Under the pieces are notes generated by a model. That model had not been told where the DNA came from. It ran no database searches and worked only from the letters and a program-made list of their open reading frames with translations. Position numbers and translations under genes: made by a program. From positions 59,687,510-59,751,509 of the forward strand of contig CM055099.1 in assembly GCA_029204225.1 (NCBI GenBank): DNA of 64,000 nucleotides. The letters are read 5' to 3'. This DNA is from Diphasiastrum complanatum (Eukaryota; Streptophyta; Lycopodiopsida; Lycopodiales; Lycopodiaceae). Positions 34,391 through 46,439 of this stretch are shown here, piece after piece (position 1 is the first letter of the stretch; every line of letters begins with the position of its first letter).

Positions 34391-35110
34391 TCAAGTGGCT
34401 CCAACATGGAGTACTTCGTTAGATTCTTCAAATCCAGCACAAAAAAGTGGCTCCTGATAGACTTTTGGTTCTTCTTGAGCTAACTTTTGCACTAAGACCT
34501 CTTTTGCTTTCGGCACCAACTTTAGGAACTCTCCTAATGAGATATTGATCTTGCTAGACAAAATGTTCATGAGCAGTTCTGTTTGCGGTGCTTCCGGTTC
34601 AATCATCTTGAAGGGTTCTTCATGATGATGTAACTGATCATTCATATCCGTATGTGAATTTCTTGGAGGCTGCAATGGTGAAGACTGAACTTCAGTTGTT
34701 GCTTTAGCAGCTTCAAGCTCCTCTTCTTCTTGCAGATGTTTGATCCACTGCCTCATATTATGATATCTTCGTTTTTCTATATTAAGATTTGGATAGACTC
34801 CAGATGCTGTTGGTATATCGTTCAATGGTATAGAATCAGCAGGTACTAAATCCACTACTGGTTCTTTTTGCTTCTGTGCTCTGGTGACCACCATCAAGGG
34901 TGCACTTGGTTTATTCGAAGCTACTGGTCTTTGCTTGATTGTTATCAAATTTACAGGCGCTGTAGCTGGTGGTGGCCTCGATCTTGCTGGACAGTCTTTA
35001 TAGCAATGCCCATAACCACAATCACGACATAATGGTACAAATTTTTCTTTATTTGGACATTCTGCAACTCTGTGATTTTCTCCACATGCAAAGCATCCAA
35101 GTGGTGCTCT
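34391..35110 (-). pseudogene. Nucleocapsid zinc knuckles and linker of gypsy 2
   Basis: The minus strand of about 35090-34985 reads CFACGENHRVAECP then LCRDCGYGHCYKDCP, two intact CCHC knuckles. The same frame runs on through an acidic/Gln-rich linker to the protease (34391). The knuckle arrangement matches gypsy 1 and 3. Confidence 0.8.
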
Positions 35111-35478
35111 GGTCCAATTTTTGGAGGCTTGTTGAGCAGCAGCATAAATGGCATACTGTTATGAAGATCCACCTTTTTTATCATTACCATAGTTCCATTG
35201 CGTAGCACTTTCGTAAGGTTCTGGTTCCATTAAATTAGCAGGAGGAGCGGAGTGCTTTGGTGGGGTAGGTAAAGCTAAACGTTCCGGGTATCCAAAAACA
35301 GATTGTCGCGGTTTTGCTGTTGGATTTCCTCCATATTGTGGTTCTCGATATCCCATCTAGGCATACCGTTGTTGAATTATCTAAGGGTTGAAGTTGCAAA
35401 AAGCAGTCTCATGATCAGGTGAATTACACAAATGACAAACACTGAGTTCCATTCATTTTTTCAATTGAGGACACTTGT

Positions 35479-36315
35479 TTACTGTGTGATTGCCTGTACA
35501 AATAGAACACCAGACATTTTCCCTAGTAGGAAAAGTCTTTGCAAACTTTTTAGGTTCCTTGTTTGCTTCTCCGTATTCTCCAATGCTTTGATCTTCTTAT
35601 CAAATTGCGACTGCAACTTTTCCATCTGTTTTTGCTGGTTCTTCCCAAGTTTCTCGAACTCATTGAGCATCATTTCTGCAGTAGCGTTGGCATTCGTTGA
35701 TGCAATAGTGGTGGATGTCATAGTAGTCTGCCCTGCTGTATAAGGCAACATACTGATATTTGGCTCATCATATGAATCTTCATCCTCCTCCCGAATTGCA
35801 TCGTCCATAGTATTTTTCAAGAGTGCATACTCATTATGGCGTTTCAGCTCACGTCTGATCCGTTTAGGTAGACCTGACAAAAACCACATAATCATGGCAT
35901 TCTCGTTAATCAGCTCCGGTTCACATTCAGATCTGAGACATTTCACCCGTTCAATGTAATCTCAAACCATTTCTCTCTTTTCCATTTTAATTTTACTTAA
36001 AAGTAGGAAAGGATCTTTCATAAACTTTCACGGTTTGAACCGTGTAATGAGGGCTCGTTTAACAACCTCCCAATCTGCACGCTCAGTTTCGTCTTGATTA
36101 TAGTACCAATCTTGTGTTGCATCTGTTAAGGCCATAGGAAATAGCTTAAGTTTATCTTGAGGATAAATCTCGCCATAGACTTCACAGGATTCAGCATAGA
36201 TCTGAAGAAATCTAACTAGATCTGTTAATCCATTATATTTGGGTAGATCCAATCGGGGTGCTCTTCTAAAAATGATTGGATTGACTTCTTGTGGAGCACC
36301 TCTAGGGGAAGCCAT
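35479..36315 (-). pseudogene. Gag capsid region of gypsy 2
   Basis: Starts at ATG 36315. The first block (to 36028) reads PRLDLPKYNGLTDLVRFLQI, ATQDWYYNQDE and RALITRFKP, the gag capsid signature. The second block (35946-35479) reads IMWFLSGLPKRIRRELKRH and NTMDDAIREEDE. About 80 bp between them are out of frame. Confidence 0.85.
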
Positions 36316-37327
36316 CTTCTCATATTCAAATCAAGCAGACAATGAGAATTGGATCTAGATTTTTCAATCAAAACTATCTCAGATCATATCTGCTTGATTT
36401 TTTTTTTCTTTTCAAGAATCTGATTTTATATCATAAAAAGAAATTTGAAATTCGATCAATCGATACCTCTTAAAAATGATAAATTTCTCAGAATTCAAAT
36501 CAGAATATATCAGATTTGACCCAAATTTTGACAGAGACTTGATCTGGAAAATCAGAAACTAAAAATAGGACTGGCGAAAGTTCCCTAGGCAAAGGTTGGC
36601 TCGGCGAAGGTTCAACAGTGCTATTTTTGAAAAAAAAAAAAACTCTCTGGTCAACTTTCCTGACAATTTCTTGGGAAATAACCTTCGCCGACCTTTCAGA
36701 TGAAAGATCTAACACAAATAAAACTATGAAAAATCGGACAAAGGTTTCTGACACAAGAAAATACAGTTTTTGTACTTTGGCGAGGGTAAAAATCAAGATT
36801 TTTTGTGATCTGATAAAGAAGAATCTTCGTCGAACTCAAAAATAGTATTTTGCTATAAATAAAATGTTCTGAAAACTTGGTGAAGGCCTTGGCAAAAGAA
36901 TCAAGAGTAATATTGGTAATTTTGCAAAAAAGTGACTTTTTTGGCAAAAATATGACAATATGACAACTGATCCTCTAAAACCCTTTCTATCTTTGGTATT
37001 AATCTTCGTCGACCTGGGAGTAGATAGATCTGAATCACACCTAAGCACAGTGAATCAGACGAATGTTATTTTTCTGTTTTTTTAGAGTTTTGGTTATTTT
37101 TTGATGTTTTTTGACGGTTTTTCTGATGTTTCCGAAAATTTGCTGGGAATCAATCTTTGCCCTTCAAACTGAAGGTTCTGTAAACAAAACTAAAGGTTTC
37201 TGCAGCTCAATGAAGGTTTCCTAAAAGAGGATAAAAATTTCTAAGCTCTGATGACGCTTTTGCGTAGATGCCTAATGCAAGCTAACCATCCAACAATCAT
37301 GCTACAAACTAAAAAATTGGCGTAGCT
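36316..37327 (-). other. Gypsy 2 5' leader
   Basis: About 1 kb between the primer binding site and gag, with no supported ORF. It carries GGCGAAGGTT-type motifs in both orientations, e.g. 36563, 36595, 36682 (inverted), 36777, 36823 (inverted), 36876 and 37004 (inverted). Confidence 0.65.
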
Positions 37328-37344
37328 CCCCGGCAACGACGCCA
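37328..37344 (-). other. Primer binding site, tRNA-Asp type
   Basis: Minus strand TGGCGTCGTTGCCGGGG, one base different from the TGGCGCCGTTGCC site known from plant Athila/Tat elements and complementary to the 3' end of tRNA-Asp. It lies 4 bp inside the LTR edge, where minus-strand DNA synthesis would be primed. Confidence 0.85.
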
Positions 37345-37348
37345 AAAT

Positions 37349-38015
37349 TGTAGTGGGCTTCTTTCCTTTCCTAACCTGAATCTAAGATCTAGTCAGTCTA
37401 GCATCATAGAGATGGAGTTAGTTGTCACGCGTAGGTTCGTTCCCATGAGAGCGATAGTTTTAGTTCAGATTTTAGCATGAATGGAAGATCCAAAGTCTAA
37501 CTCTACATCCATTAACCCTATTCTTTAACACTACGATCCACAACAAAGATAGCTTACACTTCCTCTCTTTCTCCCTCTTTTTTTCTCTCTCTCTCTCTCA
37601 TAAAAAGTATAATAACATGCAATCCCAATAATAATCAGATCCAACAATTAGCAAAAATCCAAAGAAAGCATGAGAGATGGAGAAGGAAAGAAGAAGAGCA
37701 AGTACATTCATCAACCCATTTATGAAAAAAACCATGCTTTATTGAAATGAGAAAATGAACATGAGGAGCAACTCGAGTTGGTCCCTTTTTATAGTAGAGA
37801 GGAGGACCCTGGCCTTTGAATTCTATTGGTCCATTCTTGCCTCTCTTTTTATTCAAATTTAAAAAAGTGTGAGAACCATCAAAATTGGAGGGAAACCCTA
37901 ACTTGACATTTAGGCCCTGCGACATTAAAAGTCTTGCAAAAAGGCCTAAAGTCCTTTTATTGACTTTTAACTAATCAATCAAATAACTATGTGATCATCG
38001 GGTTGGACTTACACA
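37349..38015 (-). mobile_element. 5' LTR of gypsy 2
   Basis: The + strand begins TGTAGTGGGC and probably ends TTACACA, so the LTR has TG...CA ends and is about 667 bp. A TATA box (TATAAAAAGG on the minus strand) is at 37793-37784. The right edge is placed where copia 2 gag coding begins, so it may be off by some tens of bases. No second copy is in the window. Confidence 0.65.
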
Positions 38016-38044
38016 CGCAGGGTGCCAAATCCCTCTCACCTATT

Positions 38045-38580
38045 AGCTAGGGTTAGGGTCGCCTTGGGTACCGCAAACCCTCCAACAACAGTGTCAGTTG
38101 AGAAGCAGCTCACTTACTTGTTGAGAGCCTTAGCCAGATCTTTCCAGACAACCAGAACCCTACTCATGAAAGATCCTACCATGACCCTCAAAAAGGCAAT
38201 TGTCGAGATTCGAGAGGAAGTCGAGGCTAGAAAACATCTTGATCACAAGGATGGTTCTGACAAAGCCCTCTATGACAACAAAGAAAAATCCATGAAACAA
38301 TTTAAGCCTAAGAGGGAGTCGAATCAAAGGTAGAATCGTGATTAGCAAGCAGAGGGGACCAGCAAAGGCAACTAGAAGAGCAAAGGGAGATCGAAACAAC
38401 AAGGTGGAGAGAAGAAGACTTGCATGAGATGCAGAAGAGATGGGCACACAGTTGATAAGTGTTGGCTCAATCCAAAAATTGAGTGTATCCACTTTCACAA
38501 GAAGGGTCATGCAACCATGGATTGTCGCCTGAACCCGAGGAACAAATCAGCACAGAATAGACAGGAGAACAGTAATAGTT
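38045..38580 (+). pseudogene. Gag of copia 2 (5' truncated)
   Basis: The first stretch, to the stop near 38333, has TVSVEKQLTYLLRALARSFQ and LLMKDPTMTLKKAIVEI, the copia gag family signature. The second (38424-38580) has two knuckle-like motifs, CMRCRRDGHTVDKC (complete CX2CX4HX4C) and IHFHKKGHATMDC (first two Cys lost). It is broken by a stop near 38333. Confidence 0.82.
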
Positions 38581-38689
38581 CATCCTATGTCGAGGAGCCT
38601 AAAAGCTCGAAAATGGGCGAAGAGAGATCAAACAGAAACTGTTTGACCACTATACTTTTGCAAATATGTGTGCCGCATCAACATCTGAC

Positions 38690-39060
38690 ACACATGAGGT
38701 GATCCTAGATTCAGGAGCCACTTTGCACTTCGTGACATCAAGACGAATCATGTCTGATTTCTGAAGTGCAGATCCATCAAGATTCATAGTTCTTGGAGAT
38801 GGATCCAAACATCAAGTGAATGGTATTGGTTCACTGTGGCTCAACAGCAATGGTAGAGACAGATGACTTGAATACATTCTATTCGTGCCTACACTGCAGC
38901 AATACTTGCTTTCTCTGGCAAGAATAGTTGATGCAGGGATGCGTGTGACATTTTCTAACGAAGCATGCAATGTGGTTGATGCCAGTACCAGTACCTTGAT
39001 CACTCAAGGCAGAAGAAAGGTAATCTATATCACCTAAAGGTATGTCTGTCTGCAAATCAG
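38690..39060 (+). pseudogene. Protease of copia 2
   Basis: The frame containing 38694-38760 reads EVILDSGATLHFVTS, the intact copia protease active site (DSGA). It continues as VLGDGSKHQVNGIGS after an in-frame TGA at about 38761. The remainder has more stops. Confidence 0.78.
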
Positions 39061-40014
39061 GTGCATCAGACTCATGATGATTTGCCAGACACTTTGTGGC
39101 ACAGGAGACTATGCCACATGAACTCAATGGCACTTTACCAAGCAAGTCATCATGGAGCAATAACAGGGGTCAACATCTTGAATTCAACCAGTTCGACCAT
39201 CTGTGATGCATGTCTGAAGGGTAAGATGTCGCACACTCCATTTGTCAAAGACTCCTGCAGAACAACCAAGATTCTAGAGTTAGTGCATTCTGACACCTGT
39301 GGACCTTTCAATGTGATCTCAGTAAGAGGCTCAAAATACTACATAACCTTCATTGATTACTATAGTAAATTTGCCAGAGTGTACTTTATTCAGAATAAAT
39401 TTGAAGCACTTGATAAATTCACAGAATATGTGAATTGGACAAAGAGATGCACAAGCAACAAAGTGAAGTAGATCAAGACAGATCGAGGTGGCAAATACAT
39501 CTCGAATCGCTTCACTGACTTCTTTAATGATTGTGGCATCATTCACAGAAGGATTACAACCTACACACCGCAACACAACGGTGTTGCAGAGAGGAAGAAT
39601 AGGACCCTGATGGAAGCTGTCAGATGCATGATGGCCTCCTCGAAAGCTCCAAGCATACTGAGGGCTGAAGCAGTAGCTACTACTGCATACATCCAGAACA
39701 GAACAGGGAAGTCTGGTATTTCTCACATGACACCACACGAGTTATGGTGGGGTAGAAAGCCCAACTTGTCTCACATTAGAATCTTTGGTTGTGCAGCTTA
39801 TGCACATATTCCCGATAAGCTTCGAAAGAAACTTGATGAGAAAGCTGAACAAGGATTTCTGGTAGGTTATGACAACAATTCGTCATATTACAGAGTCTAC
39901 ATGCCAGACACGAACACTGTGAAGATGGTGAGAGATGTTAGATTTGATGAGAGCAGGACAATGACCAATGATGATCATGTCAGCTATGAGGTTCTGAAAA
40001 AGACAGTACTATGA
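39061..40014 (+). pseudogene. Integrase of copia 2
   Basis: The zinc domain has LWHRRLCHMN and CDACLKGK (HHCC). Catalytic residues are D in LVHSDTCGPF, D in IKTDRGGKY and E in HNGVAERKNRTLMEA. An in-frame TAG at 39469-39471 splits the protein between the first and second Asp. Downstream FGCAAYAHIPDKLRKKLDEK and GFLVGYDNNSSYYRVY are the usual copia C-terminal motifs. Confidence 0.9.
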
Positions 40015-40319
40015 TCTGCCGCCAGTGACAGAGGGAGCAGAAGACAAACACGAAAACGAAGAGTTTCGAGTCACTTCCCACTCAAGTGACGAATCAGAAG
40101 ATGGAAAATTTGAGAGGCAACCTACTACTACAGTTCCTATAAACAAGAGTGCTATCAATATATGTGCCATACAGCTCTGCTTCTACATCAGAAGAGTTTT
40201 GTGGATTCAGTGGTGAACCACAGACTTTCGAGGAAGCAATTGAATGTTTAGAGAAGGACAAATGGATCCAAGCCATGAACGAAGAGATGGAATCGATGAG
40301 GAAGAACTAGTTATGGACA

Positions 40320-41105
40320 TTGCAGCCATTACCACATAAGCGCAAGACTGTCAAATGCAAATGGGATCTCAAGCTCAAGTATGGACCAGATGGGAATGTC
40401 TCAAAATACAAGGCAAGACTGGTAGCGAAGGGATTTTCCCAGAGACACGGTATTGGCTACTCTGAAACCTTCTCTCCTGTTGTCAAACATTCGTCCCTAC
40501 ATCTGTTATTTGCATATGCAGTTGCTTATGACCTCAGGATCCACATTGTGGATGAGAAGACAACCCTCTTGCATGGTAAGTTAGACGAGGAGGTCTACAT
40601 TGACCAACCCCCAGGTTATATCTCGAGTTCACTTCCTGATTATACATGCAGAATGCATAGAAGTATCTACGGTTTGAAACAGTTAGCTCGACAATGGTAC
40701 AAAGAGAAGGTTCAAGCCCTGAAATCATTGGGATTCAAGCCACTAATGGCTGATTCCAATGTGTATGTGAGAATTACAGACGGACAGATCATCATTGTGG
40801 CTGTATATGTAGACGACACTTTGATACTCTACAAGAGTGAGAAGCTGATTGTTGAAGTGAAGGAAGACATCTCGAAACATTTCGAGATTGTGGATATGGG
40901 AGAAGCCAAGTGTTACCTTGGCTTGCAAGTTGAAAGGGACTATGAGGGAGTTAAGCTGTACCTTGACCAGTCCATATACACCCAGAAAATCCTAGAGGAT
41001 TTTGGGATGCTGAACTGCAAAGGAGCGAATACTCCAATGCCGGCAGGAACCGTGCTGACAAACGATGATTGTCCGAGGAATGAAGAAGAGAGAGAACAAA
41101 TGTAG
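40320..41105 (+). pseudogene. Reverse transcriptase of copia 2
   Basis: An open stretch of 261 codons with KCKWDLKLKYGPDGNVSKYK, ARLVAKGFSQ, HIVDEKTTLLHGKLDEEVYI, SIYGLKQLARQWY and the catalytic YVDD box (VAVYVDDTLIL). The N-terminal part of RT is readable upstream from about 40230 in another frame, ending at a TAG near 40310. It ends at a TAG at 41103 before RNase H. Confidence 0.92.
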
Positions 41106-42000
41106 CTCACACCTTACATGAAGCTAATAGATCTACTGATGTACCTTGCAGACAACACACGTCCTGAAATTGCTTATGCAGTGTTCAAGATGAGCCAATT
41201 TTGCACGAATTTAGGCTCGACACATTGGAAGATTGCAAAACAAATTTTTTAATATCTTCAATCAATGAGAGATTATGGCTTGTGTTATTGTCGTGATGTA
41301 GGGTTCAAGATGCTTTCCTATAGTGATGCTAGATGGGCATCCCTCAAGGACAATTGTAAAAGCGTCTCAAGAGGATGCACCATCGCGTCAGGAGCGGCAG
41401 TTCTCTGGGTCAGCAAGAAGCAGACCATTGTGGCTCAGTCATCCTACGAAGCAGAGTATGTTGCATTAGCAAAGATGGCCAATAGAATAATTTGACTCAA
41501 GTAGTTCTTGGACGAATTGGGTCGAAACAAGGAACGAGCCTCTGGTTTTGCAGATGGATAACAAATCTACAATACATCTAACGAAAGATCATGTGTTCCA
41601 CTCAAGAACGAAACACATCGTGATCAAGTACCACTTGATCAGGGATTTGATTGAGAAGAAGATGCTACAGACCACCTTCATTGGAACGAAAGACATGGTT
41701 GTTGACATTTTCACAAAAGCCGTAGACAAAGGACTTTTTGAGAGACAGAGGAGCAGTCTTGGAGTCATCAAGCTATCATGCTTTGAGAGGGAGCTGAAGA
41801 AACAAAACATTTCTATTACCAAAGCTTTGTTAGCTTTCAGCCTCTGCTTGACAAAAACGTTTGCGAACGTGAAAGTCAAAAGACGTGAAGCAAAAAATGT
41901 TCGCGAGCACCCTAACGAGAAGACACGAACACAAAAGATTCGCGAAACAGAATTTTTGCGGTACAGTAGGAGAAAGTCAGACAATGAGAAACTCAAATGA
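41106..42000 (+). pseudogene. RNase H of copia 2
   Basis: Readable as LMYLADNTRPEIAYAVFKMS, then SYSDARWASLKDNCKS, AQSSYEAEYVALAKM, a stop near 41495, and QMDNKSTIHLTKDHVFHSRT in a shifted frame. Stops at 41103, 41251 and 41495 and a frameshift near 41540 inactivate it. Confidence 0.88.
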
Positions 42001-42089
42001 CTCAAAGCGACACGAAAATTGTCGTGACACCTTTTTCTACCCTCATGCTCCAAAAAGGACCAACAAGATCATGCAAGTACCAATAAGTA

Positions 42090-42235
42090 CAGATATCTGA
42101 TATGATATCATGACATCAGCAGATATACTCTAGGTCGTGGCTAATCTGCCACTCTTGTAATTCGTGATTAGTTGTAGATGTTTAATCACTCTAATCTAGA
42201 GGTTACACAATGCGACTATATACCTTTTGGTTGAT
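42090..42235 (+). mobile_element. 3' LTR start of copia 2
   Basis: Matches 10215-10400 downstream of copia 1 (CACTCTTGTAAT, GTGATTAGTTGTAGATGTTT). The LTR start is probably TGATATGATATCATGAC near 42097. The right boundary is unresolved. Confidence 0.58.
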
Positions 42236-42239
42236 GCAT

Positions 42240-44335
42240 GATATACAATGAAGAAGTCTAATGCTTCTAAGCAAGAAGACAAAAATACATGGAGCTTGGT
42301 CGAGAAGTGATCTAATGGGCTCGGCCAAAATCACGGAGGGACTCGGTCAAGGCTCGTCCACGTGGAAATATTGAGGGCGTCGGGCACATGGCAGGTTTGT
42401 TTGTTTGTTTTTTAAAGTTTTTTGGGGGCCCTTGGATTAGGGCTGGCCGTAGGTAGGGATAGGTCAGAATTTTTTAAACTAATTATGGCAAAATTTCAAA
42501 ATGAAGAACCTTCAAAAAAATTCACAAAGGAGCAGAATTTCAAAAATGAAAAATTGAAGTGCTTCTCTCCCAAATTTCCTACCAAAGTTAAAATTTGACC
42601 TCCTTCACAAGAAATGTCATATCTCCTTCAATTTTCAGCCAAATTGGCTGCAAATTGGCTCAGATTCAAGCTTAGAGTGACATCTACAATCCTATAGAAT
42701 TGCAGTCATAAAATTAAGCCAAAAGTACAGCCAAAAATGGAGAAAAACAGACTGCAAAAAACTACAACTAGCTAAAATTGGAATGAAAACACAAAAAATG
42801 GCCATAACTTGGTCATTATAACTCCAAATCAAAAAAAGTTTAGTACCTCCAGAAAGCTAAAAGAGAGATCCATTGCTCTACAACAAGAAACTATACAAAA
42901 AATGAGAATTAAATGGTCAAAAATTGAATCAAAACTTGCTGGAAATTAAAAAATCAAGAAAACTAGAACAAGAAACCCTTTGAAGTAAGTTGAGTAAATC
43001 TTAATGGACCTATTCAAATAAAGCTAACCTAGATCTAGTCAAGAACAATGAGCAGCAACAAGACATATATTGAAATCGAGGATCATATGCCAATTTCTAG
43101 CCAAGATATTCATACAAACATCAATAGGTTGATCTAGTAGTAAATGGTGGGTTCTCCAAATGATGTTGCAAGCAAGTGTTTTACAAAGAACTAAGAACTC
43201 CAAGCAATGAGCTTACAAGGGTGGGAGGTCTTGACAATTTCAAGATGGTACATATAGATTGCCATGGCTAATAATTGTGTGTACTTTCTTATGGGGGGAG
43301 TGAGAGGAGAGAGGATACATGAGGCTAGAAGTTGCTTTTCAAGTATGATTCATAACAATGAGAGCGTAAAATAGTTTTTGAGATAAAATTAACCTAAAAC
43401 CAAAAATTGTAGCAGTACTAGAAATCAATAATAATTTGATAAGATTGGCTAGTGATTGGCAATATATATTAAGTCCACATGTCAATCCTATTGTGGTGAG
43501 TCATAAATTTTTGGATGGATCCAAATTTATCCCAAGAAAGTACATAAGATTTTAGTGAGCTGTAGATTTGAGTATGGTTGGAAGGCATCTTCATGATCAA
43601 CAATATATCTTGTTGTTATTTATTCTAGATTACTTAACTTAAGTGCTAGCCAACAAGGCCCACTTGAGTAGGATAGAAGCTATCTAGTTACTAACTTCAA
43701 GGTGCTCACGAGTTTAGTTTGATTCTAATATACTTTGTACTATAGTTCTTCAGCGTTGTGAATAGAGTGGTGGCCACTCCAGGGTTTGTGTTGCTCTTCT
43801 ATGAATGCTTGTGTAGTTTTCTTGTTGTTGTGCATTTGTGGTTGTAGGTGTGATTGATGATCAAGCAACCTTCATTTTGTAGATATTGCACAACTTTGCC
43901 ATCAATGACTAATGTTAGCTTTATGGTCTACAACCATAGTACTCCCAAAAAACAAGCTAGGCAACTAGAAGATGTTTCTTAGCTACCATTTTTAGGTGTA
44001 TCCATTCTCCTTTTGTGAACTCTTTTGTCGTATTTTTTTGTCAGATGTATCTAAAATCGTAATTTTACTTAATAAATGCCAAGTCAACAACTCCTAAGGC
44101 TTTCATTTGAATAGCCATAAACTATGCATTTCTAAAGCATGTCAACTCATAAATAAACATTCAATGGTATCCAATTCCAAATTAAGGTTAGAAGATGCCA
44201 TATGCAATGTTTCATTGGTATATGTATGATTTCTATTATTGTTTTGTAATGTGAACTCACTTTAAAATGCTTTTACAAACTTATTGAATTTGTATGAGTG
44301 GATATCATGTTTTATACAAGTTGTTCACAATATAA
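42240..44335. other. AT-rich DNA, no gene seen
   Basis: No supported ORF on either strand and no recognisable repeat structure. Possibly old LTR or untranslated sequence of an element too diverged to classify. Confidence 0.5.
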
Positions 44336-45280
44336 CATATGAAGTGAGCAATATTCCAAGTCCCGGGCGTAAGTTGCTGCTGCATGGACTGTTGGATCTG
44401 GACAATTGAGACACTCCGTGGAAAATCTGTTGAGAGACCTTTGGGCGTCTACAGCCGTTGTCCAGTAGTGCTCAAAGTTGATTTTTGGCTAATTATAGTT
44501 GTTGAGAATGATTTTGTCCATTGGGGTGCCGCATTCCACCCATTTGGTTCGTCGTAGACATGGCAGGAAATGGGCATTTACCCGAAGTTGCTAAGGACTG
44601 GTCACATAAGCTCTGATGGCTGCGGGGTCATGTTCAAAAAGCTTCTAACGCCACTCTAGTTGTGGTAAGAGGGTGGGGAGTGACTGCAACTAGTTTCCCT
44701 TGATAGTTTGTGCTAAGAAGGATATCTGCCAACCTCCTCTTGAAGACTAGTGGGGATATTTGGATAAGAATTCATTGATTTTTTCCTCCATGGACTTGGG
44801 GCATCGGAAAGCCCGGCTCGCAGATATAGTGCGCGAGCCTCTTGATGAGGAGGCTTGTCCTTCCCCGTGGCTATGGCTAGGACCCATGTCCATGCCTTGG
44901 TCCTACCTCAACTCCAGTATTAGGAGGTCCTTGGTCTTGTCTGTCTGACCCCTTATCCTGACTTGTCGCCCCTGTTGCTTGCTGGCCTTGGTCTTGGCTC
45001 ATACTTGCATGTGCAGCATCAAAGAGAGGTGGCGTTGGAATCACCACCGGGGTTGGTTGAGCCTTCTTCTCCATAAATTGTTGACAAGCCTTGAGGGCTT
45101 GTTTGGCCTGGATGAGCTCTTGAGTTGCGCTGGCCCGAACTCCATCTGGTAGCTGTTCAGAGCAGATCGACCAGATCCCATTGCCCCAGATGACAAAAGA
45201 TCACGAGAGAACCTCATTGAAGACAATGATGCCGGCACTGTACAGGTCATCGGGGCCACTATCGTCATGTTAATGATTGC
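44336..45280 (-). pseudogene. Decayed unrecognised coding region
   Basis: One minus-strand frame (about 44670-44340) reads KLFEHDPAAIRAYVTSP, LRVNAHFLPCLRRTKWVECG, INFEHYWTTAVDAQRSLNR and DPTVHAAATYARDLEYC, interrupted by three TAG stops where CAG (Gln) would fit. Upstream stretches (45292-44877) have SGAMGSGRSALNSYQMEFGP and a Gln/Asp-rich linker. It clearly was coding. I do not recognise it; a retroelement polyprotein is likelier than a host gene. Copia 3 sits immediately to its right. Confidence 0.45.
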
Positions 45281-45893
45281 TGCTGAATTCACACGTGTGG
45301 GACGCCCTACACATGTACTTTTGATCTCCTAAGCGCAATAATACCATAAAGATCAGACTAGCATTGGTTGACAATAGGAAGGCTGATCATACAAGAAATA
45401 TTATTGTGTTACAAGCAAGATCTATTAACAAAACATAAGAATAAGCATCATAAATGCCTCAACTCGGCTAGAGAGAGAAAATAGAAAGTACAAAACTCGT
45501 GTAGAGAGAGAGGGCACAAAGAGCTTGTCTCCAAATTTGCATTACACACAAATTTCATCATTTTCTCAATGAGAGTACATCACATATATATAGATCCATG
45601 GACTCTTCTCCTACTTTGAGTTGAATTAGAGTTGTGAATCCACCTCTCAAGCTATCTAGACTTATTCAAGCCACCTCACTTTGTCTAATTGTGCCACCTA
45701 GTCTTTTCATGCAATAAATGTGGCATGTAAAGTACAAATGGCAATTCCTATGGTAGCTCGAGTTTCTACTTCTACCTACCTTGAATATTTTATTCTAAGA
45801 TGGGTCTTTACTAAGCCAAAAGAGCTCAATTCATCTTTGGCATTTTTAGGACCCCTACTCACAACATTAGATAGATTTTTCAATATTTTGACA
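45281..45893 (-). mobile_element. 3' LTR of minus-strand copia element (copia 3)
   Basis: The + strand begins TGCTGAATTCACACGTGTGG and ends TTTTGACA, so the LTR is about 613 bp with TG...CA ends. A polypurine tract (minus strand AGGAGGAG) flanks it at 45902-45894. A related LTR is at 25069-25723. Confidence 0.75.
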
Positions 45894-45911
45894 CTCCTCC
45901 TAGAAATGTAT

Positions 45912-46430
45912 CTAATGTGGATCAAGCATCGATCTTGAGATAAGACCAAGATTAGACCTATGCTTTGAGAAGGCACTTTTGCAAAGTGGATTTGTGAGAA
46001 GATCAACAATACATGAAGATGTGTCGACATGTCCTAAGTTGATTTCACCTCCAATGAGCTTTTCCCTTACAAAATGGTGTGCCACTTCTATGCTTGCTTC
46101 TTGCATGAAAAGTAGGATTGTTTGCAAGAGCTTGTGCCGATATGTTGTCACATTTGATCAAGGGAACATCATCCTCTTTGATGCACTTTAGCTTCATGAT
46201 TAACCTCTTGATCCAAAGCACCTCTTTAGTTGTTGTAGTGAGTGCTTTGTACTCAGCCTCACAAGATGATAGAGATATGGTATCTTGTTTCTTTGAAAGC
46301 CAAGACACAAGATTGCCTCCAAGAAAAATAATATATGCATTAATGGACTTTCGATCCATTTTATTACTTGCAAAATCAAAATTCGAATAGCCAACAAGAG
46401 ATCCCTGTGAGTAAATCTCTATTCCATTCT
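45912..46430 (-). pseudogene. RNase H fragment of copia 3
   Basis: Reads GYSNFDFASNKMDRKSINAY, VSWLSKKQDTISLSSCEAEY, PLIKCDNISAQALANNP and FHARSKH, then in another frame HFVREKLIGGEINLGHVDTS. This is the C-terminal third of copia RNase H directly upstream of the polypurine tract. The rest of pol is absent; gypsy 3 begins at about 46440. Confidence 0.88.
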
Positions 46431-46439
46431 CATTTCTTG

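Larger units (their letters stand above)
27548..38015 (-). mobile_element. Ty3/gypsy LTR retrotransposon (gypsy 2) with extra 3' ORF
   Basis: On the minus strand: 5' LTR (38015-37349), primer binding site (37344-37328), leader, gag, protease, RT, RNase H, integrase (ending about 30356), untranslated stretch, then a further sense ORF (29525-27548). A tRNA-Asp-type primer site and a downstream ORF are known for the plant Athila/Tat branch of gypsy elements. Each coding block has frameshifts or stops. The 3' LTR is not seen. The right end adjoins copia 2 gag sequence directly. Confidence 0.85.
38020..42230 (+). mobile_element. Ty1/copia LTR retrotransposon (copia 2), degraded
   Basis: Order gag, zinc knuckle, protease, integrase, RT, RNase H, 3' LTR. 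Integrase before RT defines Ty1/copia. The start of gag and the 5' LTR are missing: gypsy 2 abuts directly, so it probably inserted into or recombined with this element. Several stops and frameshifts break it. Copia 1 (8668-10420) is a second copy of the same family. Confidence 0.88.
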
